Source: Rhodanobacter sp. (lineage in GTDB: Bacteria > Pseudomonadota > Gammaproteobacteria > Xanthomonadales > Rhodanobacteraceae). From it: 64,000 bases of DNA. Each line of letters starts with the position of its first letter. Positions within the stretch are counted from its first letter, which is position 1. Position numbers and translations under genes: made by a program. The notes under the pieces were generated by a model. It searched no databases. It had not been told where the DNA came from and saw only the letters and a program-made list of their open reading frames with translations. The stretch is from the NCBI GenBank assembly GCA_030148505.1, contig JASBTI010000012.1, forward strand, positions 124,001 to 188,000, read 5' to 3'. Positions 18,701-27,015 of the stretch are shown here, one piece after another.

Positions 18701-21692
18701 GGAGCCGGTTCTCCCCGACACCAGCGTCTTGACGGCGGAAGTTATCGCGCTGCGAGATCGCTATCCGGAATCGCGAACGCCGCAGATCGTAGGTGATCCG
18801 GATGCCGATGAGCTGACATCACTGGACCTTGCCGCCGAAAACGAGCAGGAGACCGACGAAGGAGCCTCGCCGGACGTCAGCACGGGTGTGGCCGCCGAAG
18901 GGCTTGAGACACGGGGTCTGGGCGATGATCATCATGATCAGGTCGCTGCCGAGCTGTTTGCTGCGCTTGGCGCTTTTGAGACTGGTGAGCGCGCGGAGGA
19001 TGCCGCGGCAGGCGGAGTCGAGGGTCCGACGGCTACCCGGAAGGTCGTGGATGAACAGTTGGCTGCTGGGCAGGACGCTGCCGGCGAAAGACAGCTGGCG
19101 GCCGAGCATGCCGATGAAGCAGAACGTGTTGACGCCGAGCATGCAGCAGAAGAACAGGCTGCCGCGGAGCAGGTGGAAGCGGAAAGCGATGCGACCGAGC
19201 GAGCGGCAGAGGAGCCGGCGCAGGAACCGGCCTCCGTTGAGACGGCACCGAATGGGGCTGACGCGGAGATTATCGAGGCTCCCCTGAATACGACCGCGCC
19301 ATCAACCAGCAGTCCGGTCGATGCCGATCTGCTCGAGGTATTCATTGACGAGGCTCGCGAGATTCTCGATCACGTCGATGGCGTATTGGCGCAATGGCAT
19401 CTTGACCCCACCGGCTCCACGTATGTGCCCGAACTTCAGCGCGACCTCCATACCCTGAAGGGGGGCGCCAGAATCGCCGGGTTGGCGCCGTTAGGCGATC
19501 TGGCGCATGCGATCGAGACCTTGCTCGAGAAACCGGTGGCGGATGAGGCTGCAGCGAAATCACTGATCTCCGCGCTGGAAGCTAGCTTCGATCAGTTGCA
19601 TGCGATGGTGCAGAGCGCCTCCCAAGATGAGGCTATCGAGTATCCAAAGGCGACGATTGATCGACTGCTGAAGCTTGCAGGAACAAAGTCGCTCGCCGAC
19701 GAGGCAGTTTGGGGTCTGGATACCGCGCCAGCATCCGTACCCAAGCCAGCAAAGGCAAAGGCCGCGGCAAAGATGCCCCAGGCTTCCTCTGAGTTTCCCG
19801 AGTTGCTGCCTGAAACGGAGGAAGAGGTCCACTCGTCGCAGGAGCAGATTCGGGTTCGCGCCGACCTGCTCGATAGCCTTGTCAGTCACGCCGGGGAAGT
19901 GGCGATCTATCGCTCACGCCTGGAACAGCAGGTCGCTGGCTACCGCTTCAATCTGGTTGAGTTGGAACAAACGGTTGCGCGTCTGCGCAGCCAGCTGCGG
20001 ATGCTGGAAATCGAAACTGAGGCACAGATCATCGCGCGCTTCCAGCGCGAGCATCGCGAAGCCGGGCTGACGGCATTCGACCCGCTGGAGCTGGATCGCT
20101 ACTCCCAGCTGCAGCAATATTCCCGTGCCCTGGCCGAGTCGGTTTCCGATCTGGTGTCGATCCAGAATATGCTCGATGAGTTGACGCGACAGGCGGAAAC
20201 GCTGCTTATCCAGCAGTCGCGGGTCAGCACGGAACTGCAGGACGGGCTCCTGCGTACACGCATGTTGCCGTTCGACACGATGGTGCCGAATCTGCGTCGA
20301 ACCCTGCGCCAGGCCGCCCAAGAGCAGGGCAAGAACGCCCAGTTGTATGTCGATGGCGCGCATGGCGAAATGGACCGCAACCTGCTCGACCGCATCAAGG
20401 CGCCGTTCGAGCACATGCTGCGCAACGCGATTGCGCACGGTATCGAAACACCTGCTCAGCGGCGCAAGGCTGGCAAGCCAGCCGAGGGTTCCGTCCATAT
20501 CCGCGTTGCCCGCGAAGCCACCGAAGTGGTGATCAGGGTCAGCGACGACGGGCGCGGTTTGAACCGCGAGGCGATACGCAAGCGGGCTATCGAACGCGGC
20601 TTGTTGCGCCCTAACGTCACGCCTACTGACAACCAGCTTTTGTCGCTAATCACCCAGACCGGCTTTTCCACCGCCAGTCAGGTGACCCAGCTGGCAGGTC
20701 GTGGCGTCGGTATGGATGTCGTCGCCAACGAAATCAAGCAGCTCGGTGGCTCGCTGTCGATCGAGTCGGAGGAAGGCAAGGGTACGGTATTCGTGCTCAG
20801 GCTGCCGTTCACCCTGGCGGTAACCCAGGCGATTTTGGTGCGTATCGGCGAGGCGACCTTCGCGATCCCGATGACCTCGGTACAGGGTGTGGCACGGGTC
20901 AATCCGGACGATCTGGCGGCGCGCATGGCCGAGGACGAACCCTCGTTCCAATATGGTAACGAGGAGTACGGTATCCATGATCTTGCAGAACTGTTGGGTC
21001 TTCCGCCCGGCCTGCCCACGGAAGATGAGCAGCAGCCACTCTTGCTTACCCGTGCGGGGGATCTTCGGGCGGCGATTCGCATCGATGCGGTGCTCGGTTC
21101 GCGCGAGATCGTGGTTAAGTCGGTTGGACCGCAGATCAGCTCGGTACCCGGATTGCTCGGCGCGACCATCATGGGCGATGGCTCAGTCTTGATCATTCTT
21201 GATCTGGCACCACTGGTTCGCTATGGCATTGCACGCCAGCAACAGCGGCTGGCAGACGGCCTCAGCGCCATACAGGCACCGGTGATCGAAGAGGCGCGGG
21301 TGCGACCCTTGGTGATGGTGGTCGACGACTCCATCACCATGCGCAAGGTCACCAGCCGCGTGCTGGAGCGTCACGAGTACGAGGTCGGTACCGCCAAGGA
21401 CGGTGTGGATGCGCTGGAGAAACTGCACGAACGCGTGCCGGATCTGATGTTGCTGGATATCGAAATGCCGCGAATGGACGGCTACGAATTGGCCACCCAA
21501 ATGAAGGCCGACCCGCGACTTCGCAATGTGCCGATTATCATGATTACTTCCCGCAGTGGCGACAAGCACCGACAACGAGCATTCGATATCGGCGTCGAGC
21601 GCTATCTCGGCAAACCCTATCAGGAAGCCGATTTGCTGACGCAGATCAATGAGGTGCTGGACCAGCGTGCGATGGAGTTGAGTGATGACTGA
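15753..21692 (+). CDS. chpA: Hybrid chemotaxis histidine kinase ChpA/PilL
   Basis: 1979-residue multi-domain CheA. Four phosphotransfer sites are recognisable: His51 (degenerate, 'LHQVHGTLQMVEL'), His731 ('SFHTLKGSGRLVGA'), His923 ('AVHTLHGAIAM') and His1233 ('DLHTLKGGARIAG'). Then a dimerisation helix pair, a HATPase with Asn1558 ('HMLRNAIAHGIE') and Asp1599 ('SDDGRGLN'), a CheW-like domain ('FTLAVTQAILVRIGEATFAIPM') and a C-terminal receiver with Asp1902 ('LLDIEMPRMDG'). An Ala/Glu-rich linker lies about 1090-1180. The Pseudomonas ChpA is longer, with more Xpt domains, so this is a reduced form. Kinase core of surface and twitching signalling. Confidence 0.97.
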   Translation: MRLQDHIDFTTLQWVKLELDESLSTARDALESYVDNPGDAGAMRSCASHLHQVHGTLQMVELYGAATVTAEMETLCSELLDDRVVHREEAYAALMRGLMQLPDYLERLSGGHRDVPVVLLPLLNDLRASREQPPLSESAMFHPNLDAFLPEQAPAAMSEAYAQDHRSELGDLRLRFQQQLLGWFRGQNAAEQLVGMRKTLLAITARCYHVHGRRLWWITAGVLEGVEQGMLKSQAGEIRQLIGKVDRNIRQLIEHGENALRDGDADDVARKLLYIVAQAKQRSPHMELLRATYELDSLLPDEGELEHARGSMSGHNRALLDSVSRALKDDLLRVKEALDLFLRQPDGDPEQLGVQGEVLERVGDTLGMLALAVPRRLVNEQRHIIDEIANKIRAPDEEILLDVAGALLYVEASLDDHIESLGSQHDTEEQEMTQGLPRSEALGVVATLMQEAIKNTVSVKDAIVSFVESGWEHERLIGTPMLMDEVAGAMRMMSAPRPAELAQGVGRFIAYELLADQQVPSGTHMDHLADAIAALEYYLEAAREHRGGLDHILDVAEHSLGLLGYWPVPAVRDVPEPPGAAATLEVTASEEGLRGEHPELTESVSVLPGDDASDLFVQHETQEGRQVEDLAGLRFAQTEAIAPSAPLDGHSDEEGEWIEIEEEVFEKVPMRDPLASHTRFHAGAEGIDDDIREIFLEEMQEEIDSLEQAEAAWLADPSQSAPLTGIRRSFHTLKGSGRLVGAGVLGEFAWKVEDMLNHVLDHSVEPDEGVQALVRHAIAALPELLAALKGEGDPRAPLSAIMQAAEQLAAGRPARVEDYVATGTEIVSKQVRRRVPSGQVEANTVPEASITERKVADAVVAEDAFNAGEDTATFGLSALPPVDPVLLEILRSEVSQYQQTIRRAIAQGGNELPIGETLLRAVHTLHGAIAMVDIPLLTQLLSPLEGLVKRLRAAGLPLPEEGVRLLGESIELVSKVMDQFDVVEPVLPDTSVLTAEVIALRDRYPESRTPQIVGDPDADELTSLDLAAENEQETDEGASPDVSTGVAAEGLETRGLGDDHHDQVAAELFAALGAFETGERAEDAAAGGVEGPTATRKVVDEQLAAGQDAAGERQLAAEHADEAERVDAEHAAEEQAAAEQVEAESDATERAAEEPAQEPASVETAPNGADAEIIEAPLNTTAPSTSSPVDADLLEVFIDEAREILDHVDGVLAQWHLDPTGSTYVPELQRDLHTLKGGARIAGLAPLGDLAHAIETLLEKPVADEAAAKSLISALEASFDQLHAMVQSASQDEAIEYPKATIDRLLKLAGTKSLADEAVWGLDTAPASVPKPAKAKAAAKMPQASSEFPELLPETEEEVHSSQEQIRVRADLLDSLVSHAGEVAIYRSRLEQQVAGYRFNLVELEQTVARLRSQLRMLEIETEAQIIARFQREHREAGLTAFDPLELDRYSQLQQYSRALAESVSDLVSIQNMLDELTRQAETLLIQQSRVSTELQDGLLRTRMLPFDTMVPNLRRTLRQAAQEQGKNAQLYVDGAHGEMDRNLLDRIKAPFEHMLRNAIAHGIETPAQRRKAGKPAEGSVHIRVAREATEVVIRVSDDGRGLNREAIRKRAIERGLLRPNVTPTDNQLLSLITQTGFSTASQVTQLAGRGVGMDVVANEIKQLGGSLSIESEEGKGTVFVLRLPFTLAVTQAILVRIGEATFAIPMTSVQGVARVNPDDLAARMAEDEPSFQYGNEEYGIHDLAELLGLPPGLPTEDEQQPLLLTRAGDLRAAIRIDAVLGSREIVVKSVGPQISSVPGLLGATIMGDGSVLIILDLAPLVRYGIARQQQRLADGLSAIQAPVIEEARVRPLVMVVDDSITMRKVTSRVLERHEYEVGTAKDGVDALEKLHERVPDLMLLDIEMPRMDGYELATQMKADPRLRNVPIIMITSRSGDKHRQRAFDIGVERYLGKPYQEADLLTQINEVLDQRAMELSDD

Positions 21693-23379
21693 GTCGTCGC
21701 CGGCAATCGCCTTGCTGTTCGATGACACCGAATTGGGAGGTCAGCTACGTGAGGCCTTGAGTGAACGTGGTGCGCGAATCGTTCACGAGGGGGCGGTATC
21801 CAGTCTCGATAGCACGTCGTTGCAGCAGCTCTGCGCGGACGTTTTGGTAGTCAACCTGGACGATGCGGCTGAGGATGCGCTCGACTCGCTTTACGAGATA
21901 ATCGACAACGATAACCTGAGAGTCGTTTTCAACGATGCGCAGGCGAGCCGCGCCCTGACCGGATGGGATCGTGCCCGTTGGGCCCGTCATCTGGCAGTCA
22001 AGGTAATGGCCATGGGGGACGTTGATCCGCCGCGTCCTGGGCACGCTGGCGATGTCGAGAAGGGAAACTTTGCTGGCAGGGGTGCCGAGTCCGCCGTGGC
22101 GCCACCGGCGGCGGACGACATGGCGGTGTCCGGAACGGCTGCGCAGTTACCGTCGCCTGCTGCACCGACGGCGGATGGCGAAACCGCTTCACATGCAGAG
22201 CGTGACCGGGGTGTCAGTGCCGCGTCGGAAAATCTGGAGGCCGAGCTGGAGGCGTTGCTGGCGTCCGACGAAATCCAGGATCCGGAAGACGTTCCCCCAG
22301 GGCCGGGCCTGCAACAAAGCGACAAGCCGCAGCCTCAGTGGCTCAGTGATGGCGATTTTGACGACGTGGTCCAGTCCGCGGCTGGCTCGAAGCTGGCCGC
22401 TGACCTGGCGGATGAGCCGGTCGCGGGCGCATCGGTCGACAAGCCGATGTTGGAGCACCCCTCCCTGAGTTTGGCGCCGCTAGAGCCTGAGCCTGTCGAA
22501 GCCTGCTCAGAGGGAAATGGCGCAGCGCCGATTCCGCCGCCTGGCGGAGAGCATCATGGCTGGTCGTTATTGGGTGACGACGAGGAGCCCGCCGCGGGAA
22601 CGTCGGTGAAGGCACCTTCCGGTAGCAAGCCGGATGCTGCAGAATTCGGCGTTGAAAAAATCAGCGCTTCGGAGTTCCTCGCGCCACGCGCCAATTCGAC
22701 AAGTGCCGATGATGATTCGGTAGAAATGAGTCTCCAGCTGATCTCGATGGAGGAGGCAGTAGCGCCCCAGCCATTTGAAACTGCCAACGAGATGTTGCAG
22801 GAGAACGCCGGCTCCCCATTGAAGCGTGTGGTAATGCTCGGCGGCGCGGCTTCTGCGACCGTATCGGTTTGCGCATTTCTTGCGGCCTTGCCTGCCACCT
22901 CGCGGTGGGCTTTCGTGTACACCCAGCACCAAGGCGAGCAGTCCACCGCTGAGCTGGTGGCGCGAATGGCAACCGATTCGGTGCTGCCAGTGTGTCAGGC
23001 CGAACACGGTCAGATTGCACGTCCGGGATGCGTGTGGGTGATTCCGGCAGGGCAAAAGCTGAGCTTGCTCCGCGACGGCAAGATCGCGCTTCAGGCTGCC
23101 GGCGGTGACACCGTAAAGGCCCCATCCATCGACGCAAGCTTTACCACGGCAGCCCACGCATTTGGACCTGATGCACTGGCTATCGTATTCGCTGGCAGGG
23201 GTATCGATGGCGTGGCCGGTGCGCAAGCAATCCACGATCGCGGTGGACAGGTTTGGGTAGAAACGTCGTCCGGTGAGCATTTTTCCGACATCGTCAGTGG
23301 CATTGTCGCAGAACGATTGATGAGTTTTTCCGGTACGCCACGCGAGCTGGCGGCGCACTTGGTCGAGGTGTTCTCATGA
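21685..23379 (+). CDS. chpB: ChpB-like CheB homologue with degenerate receiver and methylesterase sites
   Basis: 564 residues overlapping the chpA stop by eight bases. N-terminal receiver-like domain (about 1-115) in which the expected phospho-Asp is Asn57 ('DVLVVNLDD'). A long low-complexity Ala/Pro/Asp/Glu linker (about 115-370) follows, then a CheB-like domain from residue 382. Ungapped comparison with the enterobacterial 'IGASTGG' motif gives 'LGGAASA', so the nucleophile position is Ala388; a Ser occurs two residues on. The His ('YTQHQGE') and Asp ('FAGRGIDG') are kept. Position between chpA and chpC fits chpB, but catalysis is doubtful. I picked ATG 21685 over GTG 21682. Confidence 0.85.
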   Translation: MTESSPAIALLFDDTELGGQLREALSERGARIVHEGAVSSLDSTSLQQLCADVLVVNLDDAAEDALDSLYEIIDNDNLRVVFNDAQASRALTGWDRARWARHLAVKVMAMGDVDPPRPGHAGDVEKGNFAGRGAESAVAPPAADDMAVSGTAAQLPSPAAPTADGETASHAERDRGVSAASENLEAELEALLASDEIQDPEDVPPGPGLQQSDKPQPQWLSDGDFDDVVQSAAGSKLAADLADEPVAGASVDKPMLEHPSLSLAPLEPEPVEACSEGNGAAPIPPPGGEHHGWSLLGDDEEPAAGTSVKAPSGSKPDAAEFGVEKISASEFLAPRANSTSADDDSVEMSLQLISMEEAVAPQPFETANEMLQENAGSPLKRVVMLGGAASATVSVCAFLAALPATSRWAFVYTQHQGEQSTAELVARMATDSVLPVCQAEHGQIARPGCVWVIPAGQKLSLLRDGKIALQAAGGDTVKAPSIDASFTTAAHAFGPDALAIVFAGRGIDGVAGAQAIHDRGGQVWVETSSGEHFSDIVSGIVAERLMSFSGTPRELAAHLVEVFS

Positions 23380-23912
23380 GTAGTGAAGTATTGCCCCGTG
23401 AAATCCGCTGCGTCCTGATTCCTGCCGGCGAGCTGCGTCTGTTACTACCCAATGCCACCATTGCCGAGGTCATAACCCAGAGCACACCTGAGCCGGTGGC
23501 GCGTGCGCCGGAATGGCTGCTGGGACGTATTGCATGGCGTGGCTGGCGGGTACCGCTGGTGTCTTTCACGCGCTTGACCGGTGCTGAAGAGGGCGATGCC
23601 GGGTTGAGTGTGCGGGTGGCGGTACTCAAGGCACTGGGTGACAATCCCAAGCTGCCGTTCATCGCGGTTTTGACGCAGGGATTTCCGCGTCTGACCAGTC
23701 TCAATGCAGAGCTGATCATTCCGACGCACGATGGTAGCGAGCTACCCACGGGCATCCGTGACCGGGTGCTGGTTCGCGACGATGTAGCGGTCATACCGGA
23801 TCTGGAGTGGCTCGAGGCGGAGCTTCTGGGGCTGCTTGAGGTTACGGACGCCGATCCTGCGCCCGACAAGACGCTATCTGAGGAGTCCGCCGAGCAGAGT
23901 GGTCGCGCCTGA
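23376..23912 (+). CDS. chpC: CheW-like protein ChpC
   Basis: 178 residues, start overlapping the chpB stop (ATGA). A CheW-like domain ('IRCVLIPAGELRLLLPNATIAEVITQ', 'WLLGRIAWRGWRVPLVSFTRLTG') and an acidic C-terminus. In Pseudomonas ChpC is a second, accessory adaptor that may link further receptors to ChpA. Last gene of the operon; it converges on rsmE across 75 bp with a weak CGGGCG/CGCCCG hairpin (23922-23941). Confidence 0.9.
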   Translation: MSSEVLPREIRCVLIPAGELRLLLPNATIAEVITQSTPEPVARAPEWLLGRIAWRGWRVPLVSFTRLTGAEEGDAGLSVRVAVLKALGDNPKLPFIAVLTQGFPRLTSLNAELIIPTHDGSELPTGIRDRVLVRDDVAVIPDLEWLEAELLGLLEVTDADPAPDKTLSEESAEQSGRA

Positions 23913-23987
23913 ACAGTGTCCCGGGCGGCACGCGTCGCCCGTCATTGCCCTCGTCGGGGTCTCGCGTGCCGTCAGCGGGTACACCCC

Positions 23988-24722
23988 TTAGAGATCGCCA
24001 TACAGCGTTTGCAACGCTGCTAACGCGACCAGGCCTGCGGTTTCCGTACGCAGAATGCGCGGTCCCAGGCACAGCCCTTGGAAGTCGGCAGCCTGCAGCG
24101 CGGCGACATCGCGTGCACCGAGCCCGCCTTCGGGTCCCACCACCAGGAGGCCTCCCTTCGCATCGAGCCGGATGTCACGCGTGGTGAGCGTCGCAGTCGG
24201 AAGCAAGGCCAGTCGCGTGGCGTCGGTCTTGCCAAGATTCGCCAGCCACCCGTGCAACGGCATCGGTGTGCAGATCTCCGGCAGGCGCGCGCGACCACAC
24301 TGCTCGCAGGCGCTGGCAGCGATCGATTTCCAGTGCAATAGCCGCTTCTCGGCCCGATTGCTGTCGAGCTTCACTTCAGAGCGCTCGGTCAACAATGGCA
24401 CGATGCACGAGACGCCCAACTCGGTCGCCTTCTGCACAATCAAATCCATTTTGTCACCACGCGCGAGTCCCTGCGCCAGGGTCAGCGACAGTGGCGATTC
24501 GTTGTCTAGCCGAAGCCGTGTCGTGACCCGCACAAGCACATCCCGCTTGCTTACCGCGACGAGGGTCGCGGGGTAGTCGAAACCGTCGCCGTTGAACAAG
24601 GTAACCGCATCGCCGGTGGTCAGCCGCAGCACTTTGCCGACATGTTCGGCGGCTTGCGCCGGCAAGGAAAACTCGAGGTCGCTTTCGAGGGGCTGATCGA
24701 CATGTAGACGAATGGTTCGCAT
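23988..24722 (-). CDS. rsmE: 16S rRNA (uracil-1498-N3)-methyltransferase
   Basis: SPOUT methyltransferase, 244 residues. 'MRTIRLHVDQPL' is the usual RsmE start, so I used ATG 24722 though the frame runs 22 codons further up. N-terminal PUA-like part 'EHVGKVLRLTTGDAVTLFNGDG', then 'QGLARGDKMDLIVQKATELGVSCIVPLLTERSEVKL', and the knot motifs 'LLVVGPEGGLGARDVAAL' and 'LGPRILRTETAGLVALAALQ' that bind S-adenosylmethionine. Lies just after bioA on the same strand. Confidence 0.96.
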   Translation of the reverse strand: MRTIRLHVDQPLESDLEFSLPAQAAEHVGKVLRLTTGDAVTLFNGDGFDYPATLVAVSKRDVLVRVTTRLRLDNESPLSLTLAQGLARGDKMDLIVQKATELGVSCIVPLLTERSEVKLDSNRAEKRLLHWKSIAASACEQCGRARLPEICTPMPLHGWLANLGKTDATRLALLPTATLTTRDIRLDAKGGLLVVGPEGGLGARDVAALQAADFQGLCLGPRILRTETAGLVALAALQTLYGDL

Positions 24723-24789
24723 GAAATGATCGACGGGCAAAGCACCAAGAATAACCGAGCTTGGGACCGTCACTTGCACCTCGGCCAAG

Positions 24790-26154
24790 CTAGTCCGCTA
24801 CGGCCAGCGCGATGCCGGTCAGTGCCGTATCCACCAGCAGATCGATCTCCTGCTCGGTGACGACGTACGGTGGCATGAAATACACCACGTTACCCAGCGG
24901 TCTCAACAACACGCCCTGCTGCAACCCATGCAGATAAACGCGCAAGCCGCGCCGCTCAGTGGCCGGGAACGGCCGGCGGCTGGCCTTGTCTGCGACGAGC
25001 TCAACGGCGCCAATCATGCCGGTCTGCCGTACATCGGCAACATGGGGGTGATCACGCAGCGGTGCCAGACGTTTGGCCAGATGGGCGGCAAGCGTGCGGT
25101 TGCGTTCGAGCACCGGCTCTTCGCGAAAAATCGCCAGTGTCTCCAGCGCCACGCGACAGGCCAGCGGGTTGCCGGTATAGCTGTGCGAATGCAGAAAGGC
25201 TTTGCCAGCGTTGTATTCGGCATAAAACGCCTCGTAGATCGCGGCGTGCGTGAGTACTACCGACAGCGCCAGGAAGCCGGCGGTCAAGCCTTTCGACAGG
25301 CACATGAAGTCGGGCGTTACGGCGGCTTGCTCACAGGCGAACAGCGTGCCGCTGCGGCCGAAGCCGACCGCGATCTCGTCGGCGATGAAGTGCACCGAGA
25401 ACTCGTCGCACAGGGCGCGCAGACCGGTCAGGTAATCGGGGTGATACATGCGCATGCCGCCAGCGCACTGTACCAATGGCTCGACAATGACCGCACAGGT
25501 TTCATGGGCGTGTTGCTCAAGCAGACTGCGCAACTCCAGCAGGCGACGCGCCGCAATTTGCTGGGCGCTTTCACCGGGTTCGCCTTCATAGTTGTCGGGT
25601 GAGGCGGTGAGGAAGGGCGTCAGCAGCAAGGGAGCATAGGTCTTGCGGTACAGCGCCACATCGCTGACTGACAGCGCCCCCAGCGTCTCTCCGTGATAGC
25701 TGCCGCTGAGCGCAATAAAGCGGGTCTTTTCACCGTGGCCCTGATTGAGCCAGTAGTGAAAGCTCATCTTCAGCGCCACCTCGATCGCCGACGAGCCGTT
25801 GTCGGCATAGAACACCCGGTCGAGTCCGGGCGGAGTGATACGGACGAGTTCCTCGGCCAGTTCAATGGCGGGCTCATGGGTGAAGCCGGCAAAGATCACG
25901 TGTTCGAGCGTGCGTGCCTGATCGGCCAGCGCGTTGGCAATGCGCGGATTGGCGTGGCCAAACAAGTTGGTCCACCACGAGCTGACGCCGTCGAGATAGC
26001 GGCGGCCGTCGGCGTCGATCAGCCACGCACCCTCGCCACGCACGATCGGCACCATCGGTACGCTCTCGTGATCGTGCATCTGCGTGCATGGGTGCCAAAC
26101 GTGGCGCAGGTCGCGGGCGGCGAGTGTGCTGTTGCTGCTTTTCGATTCAATCAT
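24790..26154 (-). CDS. bioA: Adenosylmethionine-8-amino-7-oxononanoate aminotransferase
   Basis: PLP class III aminotransferase of biotin synthesis that converts KAPA to DAPA with S-adenosylmethionine as amino donor. 454 residues; 'VWHPCTQMHDHE' near the N-terminus is the BioA-type substrate segment, 'DNGSSAIEVALKMSFHYW', 'SYHGETLGALSVSD', 'FIADEIAVGFGRSGTLFACEQA' and the PLP lysine in 'LSKGLTAGFLALSV' are visible. No other bio gene is adjacent. A short frame with a very strong Shine-Dalgarno overlaps its start codon (26151-26198). Confidence 0.96.
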   Translation of the reverse strand: MIESKSSNSTLAARDLRHVWHPCTQMHDHESVPMVPIVRGEGAWLIDADGRRYLDGVSSWWTNLFGHANPRIANALADQARTLEHVIFAGFTHEPAIELAEELVRITPPGLDRVFYADNGSSAIEVALKMSFHYWLNQGHGEKTRFIALSGSYHGETLGALSVSDVALYRKTYAPLLLTPFLTASPDNYEGEPGESAQQIAARRLLELRSLLEQHAHETCAVIVEPLVQCAGGMRMYHPDYLTGLRALCDEFSVHFIADEIAVGFGRSGTLFACEQAAVTPDFMCLSKGLTAGFLALSVVLTHAAIYEAFYAEYNAGKAFLHSHSYTGNPLACRVALETLAIFREEPVLERNRTLAAHLAKRLAPLRDHPHVADVRQTGMIGAVELVADKASRRPFPATERRGLRVYLHGLQQGVLLRPLGNVVYFMPPYVVTEQEIDLLVDTALTGIALAVAD

Positions 26155-26198
26155 CCGGTTATCATCGCGGTTGGGCGCCGCATGCTCAAGTCGATCAT
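26151..26198 (-). other. Possible 15-codon leader frame upstream of bioA
   Basis: On the minus strand AGGAGGTGAT (26197-26206) matches the full anti-Shine-Dalgarno complement. A frame 'MIDLSMRRPTAMITG' starts right after it and its TGA overlaps the bioA ATG (ATGA). The first ATG is only two bases from AGGAGG; a TTG at 26189 is better spaced. bioA itself has no good ribosome site, so translation may be coupled through this leader. Coding is unproven. Confidence 0.3.
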
Positions 26199-27015
26199 CA
26201 CCTCCTGTGGGAACCCACCGTTGAAATACGTGCGGAATTCGCTGCTTCTTCTGGCCGCGTTAGTGCTGTCAGCCGCCTTGCTGTTGTGGTTTCTTCCTGC
26301 GCGTTGGGTGTTGCCATGGGTGGAGCCGCAGTTGCATGGCTTCCAACTGCACCAGGTGCACGGCATGCTGTGGGACGGTGCTGTCGGCCGGGTGCAAAGC
26401 CCCGACGGGCGGCCTTTGGGGCGGCTTCAGTGGCGGTTGTCACGGTGGGCCTTGTTGGACCAGATCCATCTGCAGTTCGACTTTCAGGGGCCGCAGCTCG
26501 CTTTCAACGGCGTCATGCGACGGCTGGAAGATGGACGTATGCAATGGCGCAGGATGCATCTTCGGGCTGATCTCGGCGCCTTGGACATGTTGGCGTCATC
26601 GACGTTCGGTCAGCCTTTGGGCGTGCTGCGGGTGACGGTCGATCAGGCACTCCTGCAAGGTGGCTGGCCGCTGCAACTGCAGGCTCAGGCACAGTGGCAG
26701 CATGCCGCCATGCGGACCCAGGGCGTCGAGGTGAAGCTCGGCGATTTGCAGCTTGCGGTCGAGGCGCAAGGGGGGGTGGTGTCGATGCAGTTGCATGACG
26801 ACGGCCACGGTCCGTTGCAGGTCGAAGGCCAGGCACATGTGAGTCCGATCGGCTGGCGATTGGACGCGAAGCTCCGCGCTCGGCAGACTGATCCGGCTTT
26901 GCGCCGCTGGCTTGGCAGGTTTGGCCTGCCCGATGCCGACGGCGTCGTGCACCTTCACCGTCGCGGCGGCCTCGCCAGCAACCTGCCATTGCCATCAGGA
27001 AACCAGAAACCATGA
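26182..27015 (+). CDS. Type II secretion system protein N (GspN)-like
   Basis: About 278 residues: one N-terminal membrane anchor ('LLLLAALVLSAALLLWFLPARWVLPWV') followed by a periplasmic part with the GspN pattern 'LHQVHGMLWDGAVGRV...LGRLQWRLSRWALL' and 'HVSPIGWRLDAKLRARQTDPALRRWLGRFG'. GspN is an auxiliary inner-membrane component of type II secretion. No other gsp gene is in the window. The start is uncertain: ATG 26182, or TTG 26221 (with GTGGGA upstream), which gives a more usual N-terminus. Stop overlaps the hisN start (ATGA). Confidence 0.75.
   Translation: MLKSIITSCGNPPLKYVRNSLLLLAALVLSAALLLWFLPARWVLPWVEPQLHGFQLHQVHGMLWDGAVGRVQSPDGRPLGRLQWRLSRWALLDQIHLQFDFQGPQLAFNGVMRRLEDGRMQWRRMHLRADLGALDMLASSTFGQPLGVLRVTVDQALLQGGWPLQLQAQAQWQHAAMRTQGVEVKLGDLQLAVEAQGGVVSMQLHDDGHGPLQVEGQAHVSPIGWRLDAKLRARQTDPALRRWLGRFGLPDADGVVHLHRRGGLASNLPLPSGNQKP

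Noticed and set aside
25693-26181. N-terminal extension of the GspN frame across bioA
   Set aside because: Runs antisense through bioA; the membrane anchor that should begin the protein lies after 26182.
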